Below are positions 24,613 through 33,516 of a stretch of DNA of 64,000 nt, piece by piece. The position numbers were made by a program, and so were the translations under genes. The notes under the pieces were generated by a model that made no database searches, was not told the origin of the DNA, and saw only the letters and a program-made list of their open reading frames with translations. Origin of the DNA: an uncultured Eubacterium sp. (GTDB lineage: Bacteria > Bacillota > Clostridia > Lachnospirales > Lachnospiraceae); assembly GCA_934358495.1 (NCBI GenBank), contig CAKRKO010000004.1, positions 3,552 to 67,551 on the forward strand, in the 5' to 3' direction. How positions within the stretch are numbered: position 1 is the stretch's first letter; every line of letters begins with the position of its first letter.

Positions 24613-24803
24613 TACGTTTGTTCATATGCCCGAAATGCGGGTGGTTGCGGACTGTTTCGAGAAGAAGCGGTGTGGAATGTTTTAGATGTGAGGGTGCAGA
24701 AATGCAGCCAGTGAAACTGGAATATTCCAGATATGTGAAAATGTCGGAGCAGGAACGCAAAGACTATGTGGACAGCTGGATGTATATACATCGGATAAAG
24801 TAA
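24609..24803 (+). CDS. Small zinc-ribbon protein
   Basis: 64 aa, start overlapping the LCP stop as ATGA. Two CxxC pairs (CPKC at about residues 7-10 and CFRC at about 24-27) would bind zinc as a rubredoxin-like knuckle, and the C-terminal half is a charged helix (EQERKDYVDSW). No enzymatic motif. The coupling to the LCP gene and the strong terminator right after it support a real gene. Function unknown. Confidence 0.8.
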   Translation: MIRLFICPKCGWLRTVSRRSGVECFRCEGAEMQPVKLEYSRYVKMSEQERKDYVDSWMYIHRIK

Positions 24804-24819
24804 ATACATGAAAACGGAG

Positions 24820-24858
24820 ACATCCTTCATGCAGGAAACTGTGTGGAGGATGTTTTTT
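24820..24858 (+). terminator. Terminator of the LCP / zinc-ribbon operon
   Basis: ACATCCT (24820-24826) pairs with AGGATGT (24847-24853), followed by T6. Confidence 0.85.
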
Positions 24859-24917
24859 GTTTGATGGAAATTACGATGAATTTCCTATCAAACAAAAGCA
24901 CTTCGTGCAAACGATGC
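24859..24917 (+). repeat. Terminator-adjacent dispersed repeat, copy 1
   Basis: Begins with GTTTGATGGAAATT directly after the terminator T-run. It contains the imperfect palindrome GTTTGATGGAAATT/AATTTCCTATCAAAC and a small GCAC-TTC-GTGC hairpin. Copy 2 is at 25768-25827. Confidence 0.8.
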
Positions 24918-25007
24918 TTTTGATATATGATGATAATAGTTTCATAATTACCAAAAATATCGCAAATATTTTTACAATTTTGGTTAATCTGTTTCTGCTA
25001 TAACTGC

Positions 25008-25013
25008 TATAAT
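25008..25013 (+). promoter_or_regulatory. Extended -10 promoter of rplY
   Basis: TGC-TATAAT (extended -10); a second TGC-TATAAC lies 11 bp upstream. No consensus -35. Confidence 0.5.
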
Positions 25014-25098
25014 TACGCTGTAACAAATAAGGAACTACTTAACAAAACCTCTTTGTAGAAGGCTGCTAAGCAATTCAGATTTTTGGAGGAAAAGATAA

Positions 25099-25692
25099 AT
25101 GAATACTTTAAAAGCTGAAAAAAGAAGCATGGATGTCAAAGCAAAGAAACTCAGAAGAGAGGGATTCGTAACAGGTAACCTGTTCGGTAAAGAGATCGAA
25201 GGCTCCGTTCCGTTGAAGATGGACAGAATCGAAGTTGAGCGTCTGTTAAAGACAGATCACAAAGGAAGCCAGATCATGCTGAATGTAGAAGGACAAGATT
25301 ACGATGTTCTGATTAAAGAGGTAGATTATAATTCAATGAAACGTTATGTTGACGAGATTGACTTCCAGGCACTGGTAAGTACCGAGAAAGTTCACTCGAC
25401 AGCAGCAGTCGTAATTGAGAACCGTGAAAAAGTCCTTGAAGGTGCTCTGCAAGAGTGCTTAGAGGAGATTGAATACAAAGCATTACCGGCAGCATTGGTT
25501 GACCATGTTACTGTTGATGTAGCAGGTATGAAAGTTGGCGACGTTATCCGTGTCAAAGATCTTGAGATTACTAAGAACCCGGATGTCGATGTTCACACCG
25601 ATCCGGAAGCTATCGTTGTCATGGTTGATGCGATCAGAAACAGCATCCCGGAGGATGAGACAGCTGACGAAGAAGCAGAGGCAGAAGCATAA
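25099..25692 (+). CDS. rplY: 50S ribosomal protein L25 / general stress protein Ctc
   Basis: 197 aa; ATG after TTTGGAGGAAAAG. It binds 5S rRNA in the 50S subunit. The N-terminal L25 domain (residues about 1-90) has RREGFVTGNLFGKE and LNVEGQDYDVLIKEVDYN, and the CTC-type C-terminal domain (TL5, about 95-180) carries GALQECLEEIEYKALPAALVDHVTVDVAGMKVGD. The extreme C-terminus is acidic (EDETADEEAEAEA). It is a single gene with its own promoter and terminator and is bracketed on both sides by copies of the same short repeat. Confidence 0.95.
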   Translation: MNTLKAEKRSMDVKAKKLRREGFVTGNLFGKEIEGSVPLKMDRIEVERLLKTDHKGSQIMLNVEGQDYDVLIKEVDYNSMKRYVDEIDFQALVSTEKVHSTAAVVIENREKVLEGALQECLEEIEYKALPAALVDHVTVDVAGMKVGDVIRVKDLEITKNPDVDVHTDPEAIVVMVDAIRNSIPEDETADEEAEAEA

Positions 25693-25732
25693 GAGCCCAA
25701 TTTTCAATTCACTGAAAAATGTTAAAAAAAGG

Positions 25733-25767
25733 GGGATCACAGAGTTAAGCGCTGTGGTCCTCTTTTT
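25733..25767 (+). terminator. Terminator of rplY
   Basis: GGGATCACAG pairs with CTGTGGTCC (one G-T wobble), followed by TCTTTTT. Confidence 0.85.
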
Positions 25768-25827
25768 GTTTGCTAGGAAATTACGATGAATTTCCTATCA
25801 GACAAAAGCACTTCGTGCAAACGATGC
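25768..25827 (+). repeat. Terminator-adjacent dispersed repeat, copy 2
   Basis: GTTTGCTAGGAAATT... through ACGATGC; about 90 percent identical to 24859-24917 and again starting exactly at the end of a terminator T-run. The rest of 25828-26056 holds no recognised gene; the buk promoter must lie there but no strong hexamers were found. Confidence 0.8.
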
Positions 25828-26056
25828 GCACTCGCATGAGAAGAAATTATTACTTCGCAAGCGTGCTCAGATTAAGTTTGATGAAGATTTATTAGTGCAA
25901 AAATCGGACAATTCATGGAAGAGTATTAGTTTTAATTATCGTGTATACAAAAAAGATACACAGAATTCTTCAAAAATATATTGTGCAAGATATATGATAT
26001 ATGGTAATATAAAACATATAAGAGTGCAAAATAAAAAACGCAGGAGGATTACGATA

Positions 26057-27127
26057 ATGGAAAAGTTATTAATTTTAAATCCGGGTTCTACTTCTACAAA
26101 AATTGCATATTACGAAGATGAACAGCAGATCTTTGTAGAGAGCATTTCCCATTCCGCAGATGAGATCGCAAAATACGACCTGATCGTAGACCAGTACGAA
26201 TTCCGTAAAGATATGATCATGGAAGTTCTGAAAGAGAAAAATGTAAAACTGGAGGATCTGACAGGTATCGTTGCCCGTGGTGGATTACTTCCGCCTCTGA
26301 AAGCAGGCGCATACCGCGTAAATGATGACATGGTATGGCAGCTGAAAAACAAACCGGCGATGGAGCATGCGTCCAACCTTGGTGCTGTAATTGCAGATGC
26401 AATCGCAAAACCACTTGGAATCCCGGCTTTCATTTATGACGGTGTAACAGTTGATGAGATGATGCCGATCCTGAAGATCACAGGTCTGAAAGAGATTACA
26501 AGAAAAGGTATCGGTCACAACCTGAATACAAGAGCAGCTGCAATGAAATATGCTCGTGAGAACGGCAAAGAGTACAAAGACTGCAAGCTGATCGTAGTAC
26601 ATCTTGGTGGTGGTATTTCTGTAACATTACAGTATGGCGGAAAAGTTGCAGATATCATCAACGATGAGGACGGTCCATTTGCTCCGGAGCGTGCAGGTGG
26701 TCTTCCGGTTCAGTCTCTGATCAAATACTTTGGTGAGAGCGGCATGACTACAAAAGAAATGCTGAAAAAAATGAAGAGCCGTGGTGGTCTCGTAGCACAT
26801 CTTGGTGTAAATGACAGCCGTGAAGTTGAAAAAATGATCGAGAATGGCGATGAGCACGCAAAACTGATCTATGATGCAATGGCATTAAACGTAGCACGTA
26901 AGATCGGTGAGGAAGCTGCAACTGTTGCAGGCGATGTAGAAGCAATCATCCTGACAGGTGGAATCGCATATTCCGAGTACTTCACAAACGAAGTAAAGAA
27001 AAATGCAGAGTGGATTGCTCCGGTTGTGGTATATCCGGGTGAGAATGAGATGGAATCTCTGGCACTTGGCGGACTTCGTGTACTGCGTGGACAGGAAGAA
27101 GCACACGAGTTTGTAAGAACTGAGTAA
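26057..27127 (+). CDS. buk: Butyrate kinase
   Basis: 356 aa from ATG 26057, which has AGGAGG upstream; an in-frame extension to 25895 lacks a ribosome site and is not family-like. The enzyme forms butyrate and ATP from butyryl-phosphate. ASKHA-fold motifs include LLILNPGSTSTK (N-terminal phosphate loop), VARGGLLPPLKAGAY, LGIPAFIYDGVTVDEM, VVHLGGGISV and LTGGIAYSEYF; the length matches the family (about 355). The usual partner phosphotransbutyrylase (ptb) is not adjacent, so ptb may be elsewhere or the enzyme may act on another branched or short acyl-phosphate. Confidence 0.95.
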   Translation: MEKLLILNPGSTSTKIAYYEDEQQIFVESISHSADEIAKYDLIVDQYEFRKDMIMEVLKEKNVKLEDLTGIVARGGLLPPLKAGAYRVNDDMVWQLKNKPAMEHASNLGAVIADAIAKPLGIPAFIYDGVTVDEMMPILKITGLKEITRKGIGHNLNTRAAAMKYARENGKEYKDCKLIVVHLGGGISVTLQYGGKVADIINDEDGPFAPERAGGLPVQSLIKYFGESGMTTKEMLKKMKSRGGLVAHLGVNDSREVEKMIENGDEHAKLIYDAMALNVARKIGEEAATVAGDVEAIILTGGIAYSEYFTNEVKKNAEWIAPVVVYPGENEMESLALGGLRVLRGQEEAHEFVRTE

Positions 27128-27202
27128 TCAACATTTTTGTTTAGAAGTCCGAAAGGATTTACTATAAAGGGAGTATATTTTTTTATTACATAAATTAAGA
27201 AC

Positions 27203-27256
27203 GCCTGTATTTTTTTCTCAGGGAGCAATTGGTAGCGACTGGGACAAAATACAGGC
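27203..27256. repeat. Core-conserved palindrome, copy A (bidirectional terminator position)
   Basis: GCCTGTATTTT (27203-27213) pairs with AAAATACAGGC (27246-27256); core CTCAGGGAGCAATTGGTAGC. It lies between convergent buk and the GT2 gene. Related copies: 33281-33347 (inverted) and 42743-42805. Confidence 0.85.
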
Positions 27257-27314
27257 TTTCGCTTTAAAAAGTAAAACTTATAAATAATAAACACAGGGGC
27301 AACTTTAAAACTGT

Positions 27315-28574
27315 TTAAGACGCAATCCGGCGAATCGGTTTTGCAGATCTGGAGCCGTGTGCGATCGGTTTCCATTCCACTTTTTTAAACATTGCAACAA
27401 ATGCGATCGGAATATAAGTCAGCATATAAATCGGGAATGTGAACATATATCCGATTTTTTTATACCATGCCATGTGGATATGTCTCCATTCAGTCAGTGT
27501 CGTATAAATGCCAAGTACGAGCATTGCGGCAGAGGTATTTACGGTAAATTTACCAACGCAAAGCAGTGCAGAAGTGAAATCCTGTGCGGTCAACAGTGCC
27601 AGAATCGTCAGTGTCAGTCCTGAAAAAGTAGCTACCATAGTCAGGATAAAGGCCGGAAGGTTTGACATCAGCATATCAAAACAGGAGAATCCTCCTTTTT
27701 TACCGATTTTGGATAATAATTGTCTGCCGTATTTTCTATATACCTGGAAATAGCCTTTCACCCAGCGCATACGCTGATGCCAGGATACCGAAAGTTTGGT
27801 CGGCTGCTCATCGAAAAATTCTGCGCGCTCGCAGTAACCGATTTTTGCGCCGTTTGCGATACAGTCTGCGGTAAATTCAATATCTTCTGTTAAAAGAAAG
27901 AATTTCCAGCCATCGTTTTTTTCAATTAGTTCACGGGAGATCATATATCCCGTTCCGGATACCATACAGCTGTTGCTTGTTCTCATTCTGCCGCGGTTCA
28001 AAAACTGTGCTTCATGTAAGAACCAGAGTCCATAGCCATGGGAGATCCAGTTGTCACCAAAGTTTTTTGAGTTACGGTAGCTTGTAACGGCATCGTATCC
28101 GTCGTTAAATGTCTTGTTCATCTCTGTTATGTAATTTTCATCCAGAATATTATCTGCGTCAAAAATAAAGAATCCATCGTAATCTTCCAGATTGTTACTG
28201 AGTGAAATCTGATCCAGTAAATACTTTAATGCGTATCCTTTTCCAACCTGGATCCGGTTAAAACGTTCATATACATAAGCGCCATGTGCGTAAGCAACTT
28301 CAGCTGTGGAATCTGTGCAGTTGTCAGCAACAACATAAATGTCAACCAGCTCAGATGGATAATTCTGTTCATGAATGCTGTCTAACAGTTCGCCAAGTAC
28401 ATTTTCTTCATTTCTGGCTGCAATCAGTACGGCATAACGATGAAACTGTAACGGTTTGTGTGGTTTTTCTTTCTTAATATACGGTGCGATCAGGTAGACA
28501 ATCTGATAAGCAAAACAGGCAATGAATGCAAATAAGATGGACCAGTTGATCACACGGGTGATTGTAACTAACAT
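27315..28574 (-). CDS. Membrane GT2-family glycosyltransferase
   Basis: 419 aa; ATG at 28574 behind GGGAGG. A processive-type family 2 glycosyltransferase resembling N-acetylglucosaminyltransferases or cellulose-synthase-like enzymes. One N-terminal membrane span (about 8-30) is followed by the GT-A domain: LIAARNEENVLGELLDSIHEQNYP, the UDP-sugar Asp in VVADNCTD, metal-binding FIFDADN, the catalytic Asp in LTEDIEFT and the Q-x-x-R-W product-site motif in WHQRMRWVKGYF. Three or four spans follow (about 300-400), forming the translocation part. No PilZ domain is visible. It is transcribed away from the response-regulator gene with inverted repeats in the shared upstream region, so the two-component system may control it. 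Confidence 0.9.
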   Translation of the reverse strand: MLVTITRVINWSILFAFIACFAYQIVYLIAPYIKKEKPHKPLQFHRYAVLIAARNEENVLGELLDSIHEQNYPSELVDIYVVADNCTDSTAEVAYAHGAYVYERFNRIQVGKGYALKYLLDQISLSNNLEDYDGFFIFDADNILDENYITEMNKTFNDGYDAVTSYRNSKNFGDNWISHGYGLWFLHEAQFLNRGRMRTSNSCMVSGTGYMISRELIEKNDGWKFFLLTEDIEFTADCIANGAKIGYCERAEFFDEQPTKLSVSWHQRMRWVKGYFQVYRKYGRQLLSKIGKKGGFSCFDMLMSNLPAFILTMVATFSGLTLTILALLTAQDFTSALLCVGKFTVNTSAAMLVLGIYTTLTEWRHIHMAWYKKIGYMFTFPIYMLTYIPIAFVAMFKKVEWKPIAHGSRSAKPIRRIAS

Positions 28575-28657
28575 AATTGGTTCCTCCCTGTGTGTTTGTG
28601 TTTTTTCTTTGTTGTAACCAATATAACAGCTAAATGTTAGAATTTACGGCGGCAATC

Positions 28658-28731
28658 CTTAACGATTCTTTAAGAAAAAGAGTGAAAAATATAAAGAATG
28701 AGAAAATGCGCTATCTTCATAAATCGTTAAG
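28658..28731. promoter_or_regulatory. Inverted 10-bp repeat between GT2 and response-regulator genes
   Basis: CTTAACGATT (28658-28667) and its exact complement AATCGTTAAG (28722-28731) lie in the shared upstream region; candidate binding sites for the adjacent OmpR-type regulator. A TATAAT at 28826-28831 is the likely -10 for the regulator gene. Confidence 0.45.
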
Positions 28732-28850
28732 AATTTGGTGTGGTTTCCGGAAAGAATTGTCTGTTAAAGTGTCAGCATAAAGGAATTGCGGGAAATGATT
28801 CCTTTTCGAATGCATTCAAATCGAGTATAATAACGGGGAGGTGAAAGATT

Positions 28851-29558
28851 ATGATAAATATTTTAGTATGTGATGATGATAAAGATATTGTAGATGCCAT
28901 TGAAATCTATCTGGCTCCGGAAGGATACCATATTTTAAAGGCATACGATGGCATTCAGGCCATCGAGATGATGCGAAGCAACGATATTCAGCTTCTGATC
29001 ATGGACGTTATGATGCCGCGTATGGATGGTATCCGGGCCACGTTAAAAATCCGTGAAGAATCAAACATTCCAATCATTATTCTTTCCGCGAAAACGGAGG
29101 ATACGGATAAGATTTTCGGATTAAACGTAGGAGCAGATGATTATGTGACAAAGCCATTTAATTCCCTGGAACTTGTGGCGAGGGTAAAATCGCAGCTGCG
29201 TCGTTATACAAAATTGGGGACAATGACGCCGGAAACAGTATCCAATGTTTACCGTACAGGCGGACTGGAGATCAACGATGATATGAAACAGGTCACCGTC
29301 GATGGCAGAATCGTAGAAAAATTAACACCAATTCAATATAATATCCTTCTTTTCCTGACCAAAAACAAAGGAAGAGTGTTCTCTATTGAACAGATTTATG
29401 AAAATATCTGGAAAGAGGATGCCATCAATGCAGATAATACCGTAGCGGTACATATCCGACATATCAGGGAAAAAATTGAGATCAATCCAAAGGAACCGCG
29501 TTATCTGAAAGTGGTATGGGGAATCGGCTACAAGATGGAGGATATTAAAGTCGAGTAG
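28851..29558 (+). CDS. OmpR/PhoB-family response regulator
   Basis: 235 aa; ATG after GGGGAGGTG. The receiver domain has the acidic triad DDD (8-10), phospho-acceptor Asp52 in LLIMDVMMP, the Ser in IIILSAKTED and Lys in VTKPFNSLEL. The C-terminal winged-helix DNA-binding domain is about residues 135-232 (LTPIQYNILLFLTKNKGRVFSIEQIYENIW; VAVHIRHIREKIE). Followed 15 bp later by its histidine kinase; divergent from the GT2 gene. Confidence 0.95.
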   Translation: MINILVCDDDKDIVDAIEIYLAPEGYHILKAYDGIQAIEMMRSNDIQLLIMDVMMPRMDGIRATLKIREESNIPIIILSAKTEDTDKIFGLNVGADDYVTKPFNSLELVARVKSQLRRYTKLGTMTPETVSNVYRTGGLEINDDMKQVTVDGRIVEKLTPIQYNILLFLTKNKGRVFSIEQIYENIWKEDAINADNTVAVHIRHIREKIEINPKEPRYLKVVWGIGYKMEDIKVE

Positions 29559-29573
29559 AACAGGAGATTCTTT

Positions 29574-32312
29574 ATGAAGAAAAAATATTTTTACAGCATG
29601 TGGGCGAAGATGCTGACAACGGCGGTTCTTCTGATCGCCGGCGGTCTGACTGCAGTCTGTGCCGGATGGAGTATGGCTGGGCTTTCTTCAGGCATGAACG
29701 TGAATGAGATTATGAGCCCGGTTTCCTATGAGGAAAGTCAGAAGGCAGAGCACTATGTGAGACGGGAACTACAGGACCAGCTGGGTAAATTCAGCTCTGA
29801 AACTAAGATTTTACAAGGAAATGCTTATAATGGTGATCTGACTTTAGATATATCTAACTTGAATGATGGTGTAAATGCAGAGAACAAAAACCAGAATTTG
29901 GAATATAAACTGTCCGATCTGGATGCATTTTACAATTCTGATGGCTATCCGATCCTTTGCTGGCTGACACAGACAAAACATGAATATGTGTATGATGCAT
30001 ATGAAGAAGGTGATGAAACTGATACCAGCGAATATAAGACTTCTAACTCCAGTACGGAAACTACAACTGTTCCTACAGCGGAATCTGCCACAGATACCAA
30101 TATTCCGGAACCGGTGAATGTAGAAACGACGAATATCAGTGGATGGTTTGACGCAGGTGATGGAAGTACCGGTGACAACAGACATCCGGAAGCATATGAT
30201 TCTTATCAGGTGAAATGTTATAATAATGAATCGGACGTAGTATATGCAAACGGAATTGATGTCGAGCAGAAATTTATTAAAAATATCAACGGTGTAACGC
30301 TGGCTGAGTATGCACGTGAAAATGATCAGCTGAATCTGCTTTCCGATTATTATGATGATTTGCTGGAGGCAGCAAGTCAGGTACACGATTTGGTAAACCA
30401 GACATCGAGTATACAAAAGCAATATGACAATACAAATGTATATGTATATCTGGTAAACGAAGATGATGGTACTATATATACGAATGTGCCGGCCTGGAAT
30501 ACAGAACAGGCCATGTCCCTTGACCAGTTGGAAGAGCAGTATCAGAGCAAAGATTATTCTGCACAGGGTAAATACCTGTATCTGATGATGGATGAGGCAT
30601 CCGGAGATAGTTATGCATCTGTAACTTTCCTGGCGGATGAACTGAAGGGAATGATCAGAGATATTATGGGAGACGGCAACTGGAGGATTTTTGTCGGACT
30701 TGATACCAATTATCATTGCAGAACATCGCAATCATATTATGATTCCATGTATTATACGGCTTATCAGGATATATCCGGACAGATTGCATTTAACTTTGGA
30801 AATGGCGAATACCGCATAAATGTTTTCGCAGCTATCTGGGTATTCTTAAGTCTGGCAATTGTAATGATTATTATGATCGGAGTACAGACCGGACGCAGAC
30901 CGGAAGATGACGAGATTCATCCGGTACTTATGGATAAGTTCCCAATCGAGATTTTGATGATCAAGGATATTATTCTCTGGGTTGCACTGGTTGTTGGATA
31001 TGCGGAATCTGTTGTTCACATTTCTTCTAATTACAGATATTATTACAGTACATTACCGTCTGCGTTTGGAAATGCCATGGCACAGTGTACGGTTTTAGGA
31101 GTCCTGGCAGCCGTATTGTTCGCATGGAATGTGAAGAGTTATGGACGAAGGATCAAAGAACGTAAACTTGGCGGAAGTATCATCGCAAGTATTGCACATG
31201 CAATAAAAAGAACTGTAGATGCTTCCAGAAAAACAATTCAGAATTCTTACCGTGCCCAGAAAGCAAACAAACAGCTGTTGATCGCATATATTGTACTGAT
31301 CGGTGCGCAGATCATTTTTATGTGGATCATTTGTACCTTTGGCTTTAATTATATGGGCGGACTGGCATTTATCTTCTTTGTGCTGATGGTATTATTTGAT
31401 ATTTTTGTATATTTGAAAATGTTAAAGAGCACCAGTGGAAAGGAAGCAATCAAAGATGGTATTCAGCAGTTGGCAGCAGGAAACCTGGATTACCGTATCA
31501 ATACCGAGCACATGTCGGGAGAAAATCTGGAACTGGCAGAAGAAATCAATAAGGTACGTGATGGAGTAGAAAAAGCCGTAGATGCGCAAATGAAAAGTGA
31601 ACGACTGAAAACCGACCTGATCACAAACGTATCTCACGATATCAAGACACCTCTGACATCCATTATCAACTATGTGGATATACTAAAACGCGAAAATATT
31701 CAGGATGAGCGGATCGCCGGTTATATTGAGATTCTAAATCGCAAAGCACTGCGTCTGAAACAGCTGACCGAGGATCTGGTGGAGGCTTCCAAGATCAGTT
31801 CCGGAAACATTACCCTGACGATGCAGGAAATTAATCTGAAGCAGCTGATCAAGCAGACAAACGGTGAATTTGAAGAAAAATTTGAAGCAAAGAACCTGGA
31901 TCTGATCTGCGAGCTTCCGGAAGAACAGATGCTGATCATGGCAGATGGACGTCGGATGTTCCGTGTCATTGAAAACTTGTATAACAATGCGGCAAAATAT
32001 GCGATGCCGGGAACCAGGGTGTATGTAAGCGGAAGCATTGAGGGTGATACCGTCGTATTTTCCATGAAAAATGTGTCCGAGAATCCGCTAAACTTTAAGG
32101 CAGATGAGCTGGTGGAGCGTTTTGTGCGGGGCGATGTCTCCAGAAGCAGCGAGGGCAGTGGACTTGGTCTTGAGATTGCGCGAAACCTTACTGTTATGCA
32201 GAAAGGCACCTTTGATCTGTATCTGGATGGGGATCTGTTCAAAGTAACGATCAAATTCCAGAGAATCAAAAAGGAGGAACAGAATCCAAAGACAGAAAAG
32301 TCAGAAGCATAA
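29574..32312 (+). CDS. Sensor histidine kinase with large extracellular domain and six membrane spans
   Basis: 912 aa, unusually long. Residues about 10-32 are the first membrane span. A roughly 385-residue extracellular region follows, containing a Thr/Ser-rich linker (about 150-175). Five spans lie between about 418 and 620 (418-440, 462-482, 500-520, 572-592, 597-618). A HAMP-like linker leads to the dimerisation helix with phospho-acceptor His688 in NVSHDIKTPLTSI. The ATPase domain shows N-box YNNAAKYA, and the G2 box SEGSGLGLEIARNLT near 860-875. The architecture fits envelope-sensing kinases of Lachnospiraceae; the ligand is unknown. Pairs with the regulator immediately upstream. Confidence 0.93.
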   Translation: MKKKYFYSMWAKMLTTAVLLIAGGLTAVCAGWSMAGLSSGMNVNEIMSPVSYEESQKAEHYVRRELQDQLGKFSSETKILQGNAYNGDLTLDISNLNDGVNAENKNQNLEYKLSDLDAFYNSDGYPILCWLTQTKHEYVYDAYEEGDETDTSEYKTSNSSTETTTVPTAESATDTNIPEPVNVETTNISGWFDAGDGSTGDNRHPEAYDSYQVKCYNNESDVVYANGIDVEQKFIKNINGVTLAEYARENDQLNLLSDYYDDLLEAASQVHDLVNQTSSIQKQYDNTNVYVYLVNEDDGTIYTNVPAWNTEQAMSLDQLEEQYQSKDYSAQGKYLYLMMDEASGDSYASVTFLADELKGMIRDIMGDGNWRIFVGLDTNYHCRTSQSYYDSMYYTAYQDISGQIAFNFGNGEYRINVFAAIWVFLSLAIVMIIMIGVQTGRRPEDDEIHPVLMDKFPIEILMIKDIILWVALVVGYAESVVHISSNYRYYYSTLPSAFGNAMAQCTVLGVLAAVLFAWNVKSYGRRIKERKLGGSIIASIAHAIKRTVDASRKTIQNSYRAQKANKQLLIAYIVLIGAQIIFMWIICTFGFNYMGGLAFIFFVLMVLFDIFVYLKMLKSTSGKEAIKDGIQQLAAGNLDYRINTEHMSGENLELAEEINKVRDGVEKAVDAQMKSERLKTDLITNVSHDIKTPLTSIINYVDILKRENIQDERIAGYIEILNRKALRLKQLTEDLVEASKISSGNITLTMQEINLKQLIKQTNGEFEEKFEAKNLDLICELPEEQMLIMADGRRMFRVIENLYNNAAKYAMPGTRVYVSGSIEGDTVVFSMKNVSENPLNFKADELVERFVRGDVSRSSEGSGLGLEIARNLTVMQKGTFDLYLDGDLFKVTIKFQRIKKEEQNPKTEKSEA

Positions 32313-32396
32313 GTAAAATAGAAAGTCAGGTTACGTTGACTGAAATTTAGCATTGTGGAGATGTGTAGAAGAATTAAGTCATGAATCCGGTTGAAG

Positions 32397-32447
32397 AAAA
32401 GAGATGGACAGACGTAAGAAAAAGTTACGGAAGTTCATCTCTTTTTT
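32397..32447 (+). terminator. Terminator after the two-component operon
   Basis: AAAAGAGATG (32397-32406) pairs with CATCTCTTTT (32436-32445), with an inner CGTAA/TTACG stem and a T-run. Confidence 0.85.
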
Positions 32448-32496
32448 CAGGAATGCCATGTTGCGTATTGTGTCGAAATTTTACGATGAGATTTTC

Positions 32497-32524
32497 TTGA
32501 GTACAGACATAATTGTGCTACAAT
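32497..32524 (+). promoter_or_regulatory. Promoter of the MerR-family gene
   Basis: TTGAGT (32497-32502), 16 bp, TACAAT (32519-32524). A single TGTCGAA Spo0A-box match lies at 32471-32477, which alone could be chance. Confidence 0.55.
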
Positions 32525-32555
32525 TAATGTAACAGTAATAAAGGAGGATTTTATC

Positions 32556-33239
32556 GTGAAAAAAGTACGATATATGATTTCAGATGCGGCAAATATGATG
32601 CAGGTAGAGTCGCATGTGTTACGTTACTGGGAAGAGGAACTGGATTTGGAAGTCCCGCGCAATGAGATGGGACACCGTTACTATACCGAAGAGAATATAC
32701 AGCAGTTTCGTCAGATTAAGAAATGGAAAGAAGAGGGCTATCAGCTTAAAGCCATTAAAATGATGCTGCACAATGAAAATCCGGACTGTGAGGAATTTTC
32801 ACATGAAACTATGGCAAACAGCCAGACCGGACAGGCATCTGCGGTGCAAAATGAAAAAAGTACTGCAATGCCTTCGTCTGCTCAGCTGCCTCAGGTGAAA
32901 ATAGATGGACAAGCTCTGCCGACGGAGGCAGCAAAAGACATGTCACGGCTGGAACAGTTTCAGCTTATGATGAATGACATTGTGAGAAATGCCATTGCCG
33001 AGAACAATCAGGCACTTGGACTGGCTGTCGGCGAGCAAGTAGGAGAAAAAGTCATCAAAGAAATGAATTATCTCATGCGTGAGCAGGAAGATGCACAGGA
33101 AGACCGCTTCCGAAAACTGGATGAGGCCATCCGAAGCAGACAGATGCAGAAACGGCGATTGCGACGGGAGAAAAAACAGAAGATGCCGAAGGAGAAAAAG
33201 TCCCGGGGGCATTTTCGAACCGGGGAAAGCACGCTTTGA
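32556..33239 (+). CDS. MerR-family helix-turn-helix protein
   Basis: 227 aa; GTG/ATG region after AAAGGAGG. The N-terminal MerR-like winged helix (residues about 3-75) has MISDAANMMQVESHVLRYWEEEL and GHRYYTEENIQQFRQIKKWKEEGYQLKAI. The middle (about 80-125) is low complexity, then a helical region (about 125-190) and a very basic C-terminal tail (RRLRREKKQKMPKEKK). It lacks the short dimerisation helix and ligand-binding domain of classical MerR regulators, and resembles RacA/DUF3967-like chromosome-binding proteins in layout (MerR domain plus coiled coil). A role in chromosome anchoring or in transcription are both possible. Confidence 0.8.
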   Translation: MKKVRYMISDAANMMQVESHVLRYWEEELDLEVPRNEMGHRYYTEENIQQFRQIKKWKEEGYQLKAIKMMLHNENPDCEEFSHETMANSQTGQASAVQNEKSTAMPSSAQLPQVKIDGQALPTEAAKDMSRLEQFQLMMNDIVRNAIAENNQALGLAVGEQVGEKVIKEMNYLMREQEDAQEDRFRKLDEAIRSRQMQKRRLRREKKQKMPKEKKSRGHFRTGESTL

Positions 33240-33280
33240 ATTTTGGGATGGCTTAAAAATTTGCCATGTTAGGTTTCTAT

Positions 33281-33347
33281 AGGAATTCCTGTGATTTTGT
33301 CTCAGTCGCTACCAATCGCTCCTTGAGAAAAAATCACAGGAGTTCCT
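33281..33347. repeat. Core-conserved palindrome, copy B (inverted orientation)
   Basis: AGGAATTCCTGTGATTTT (33281-33298) pairs with AAAATCACAGGAGTTCCT (33330-33347), 18 bp with one G-T pair. The core is the reverse complement of that in copies A and C. The remaining 33348-33516 shows nothing recognised beyond the GH20 ribosome site. Confidence 0.85.
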
Positions 33348-33516
33348 TATTTAGGCAGTGAAATTTGGTAAATTTTTTGCGCCACCCTGCACTTCGTGCC
33401 ACATGCACATCTACGTTTATGATTAAATCAGTGTTATGCCGTGCATGCAAAAGCCACCCAAAACAAGATTTTGATGGTATTATAGAGAGAAAGAAAAACA
33501 CAGGAGAAGAAAAATT

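Noticed and set aside
27357..28477. Plus-strand ORFs across the GT2 gene
   Set aside because: Antisense shadows of a well-supported glycosyltransferase on the minus strand.
32471..32477. Spo0A box upstream of the MerR-like gene
   Set aside because: A single 7-mer; several such matches are expected by chance in 64 kb on both strands.
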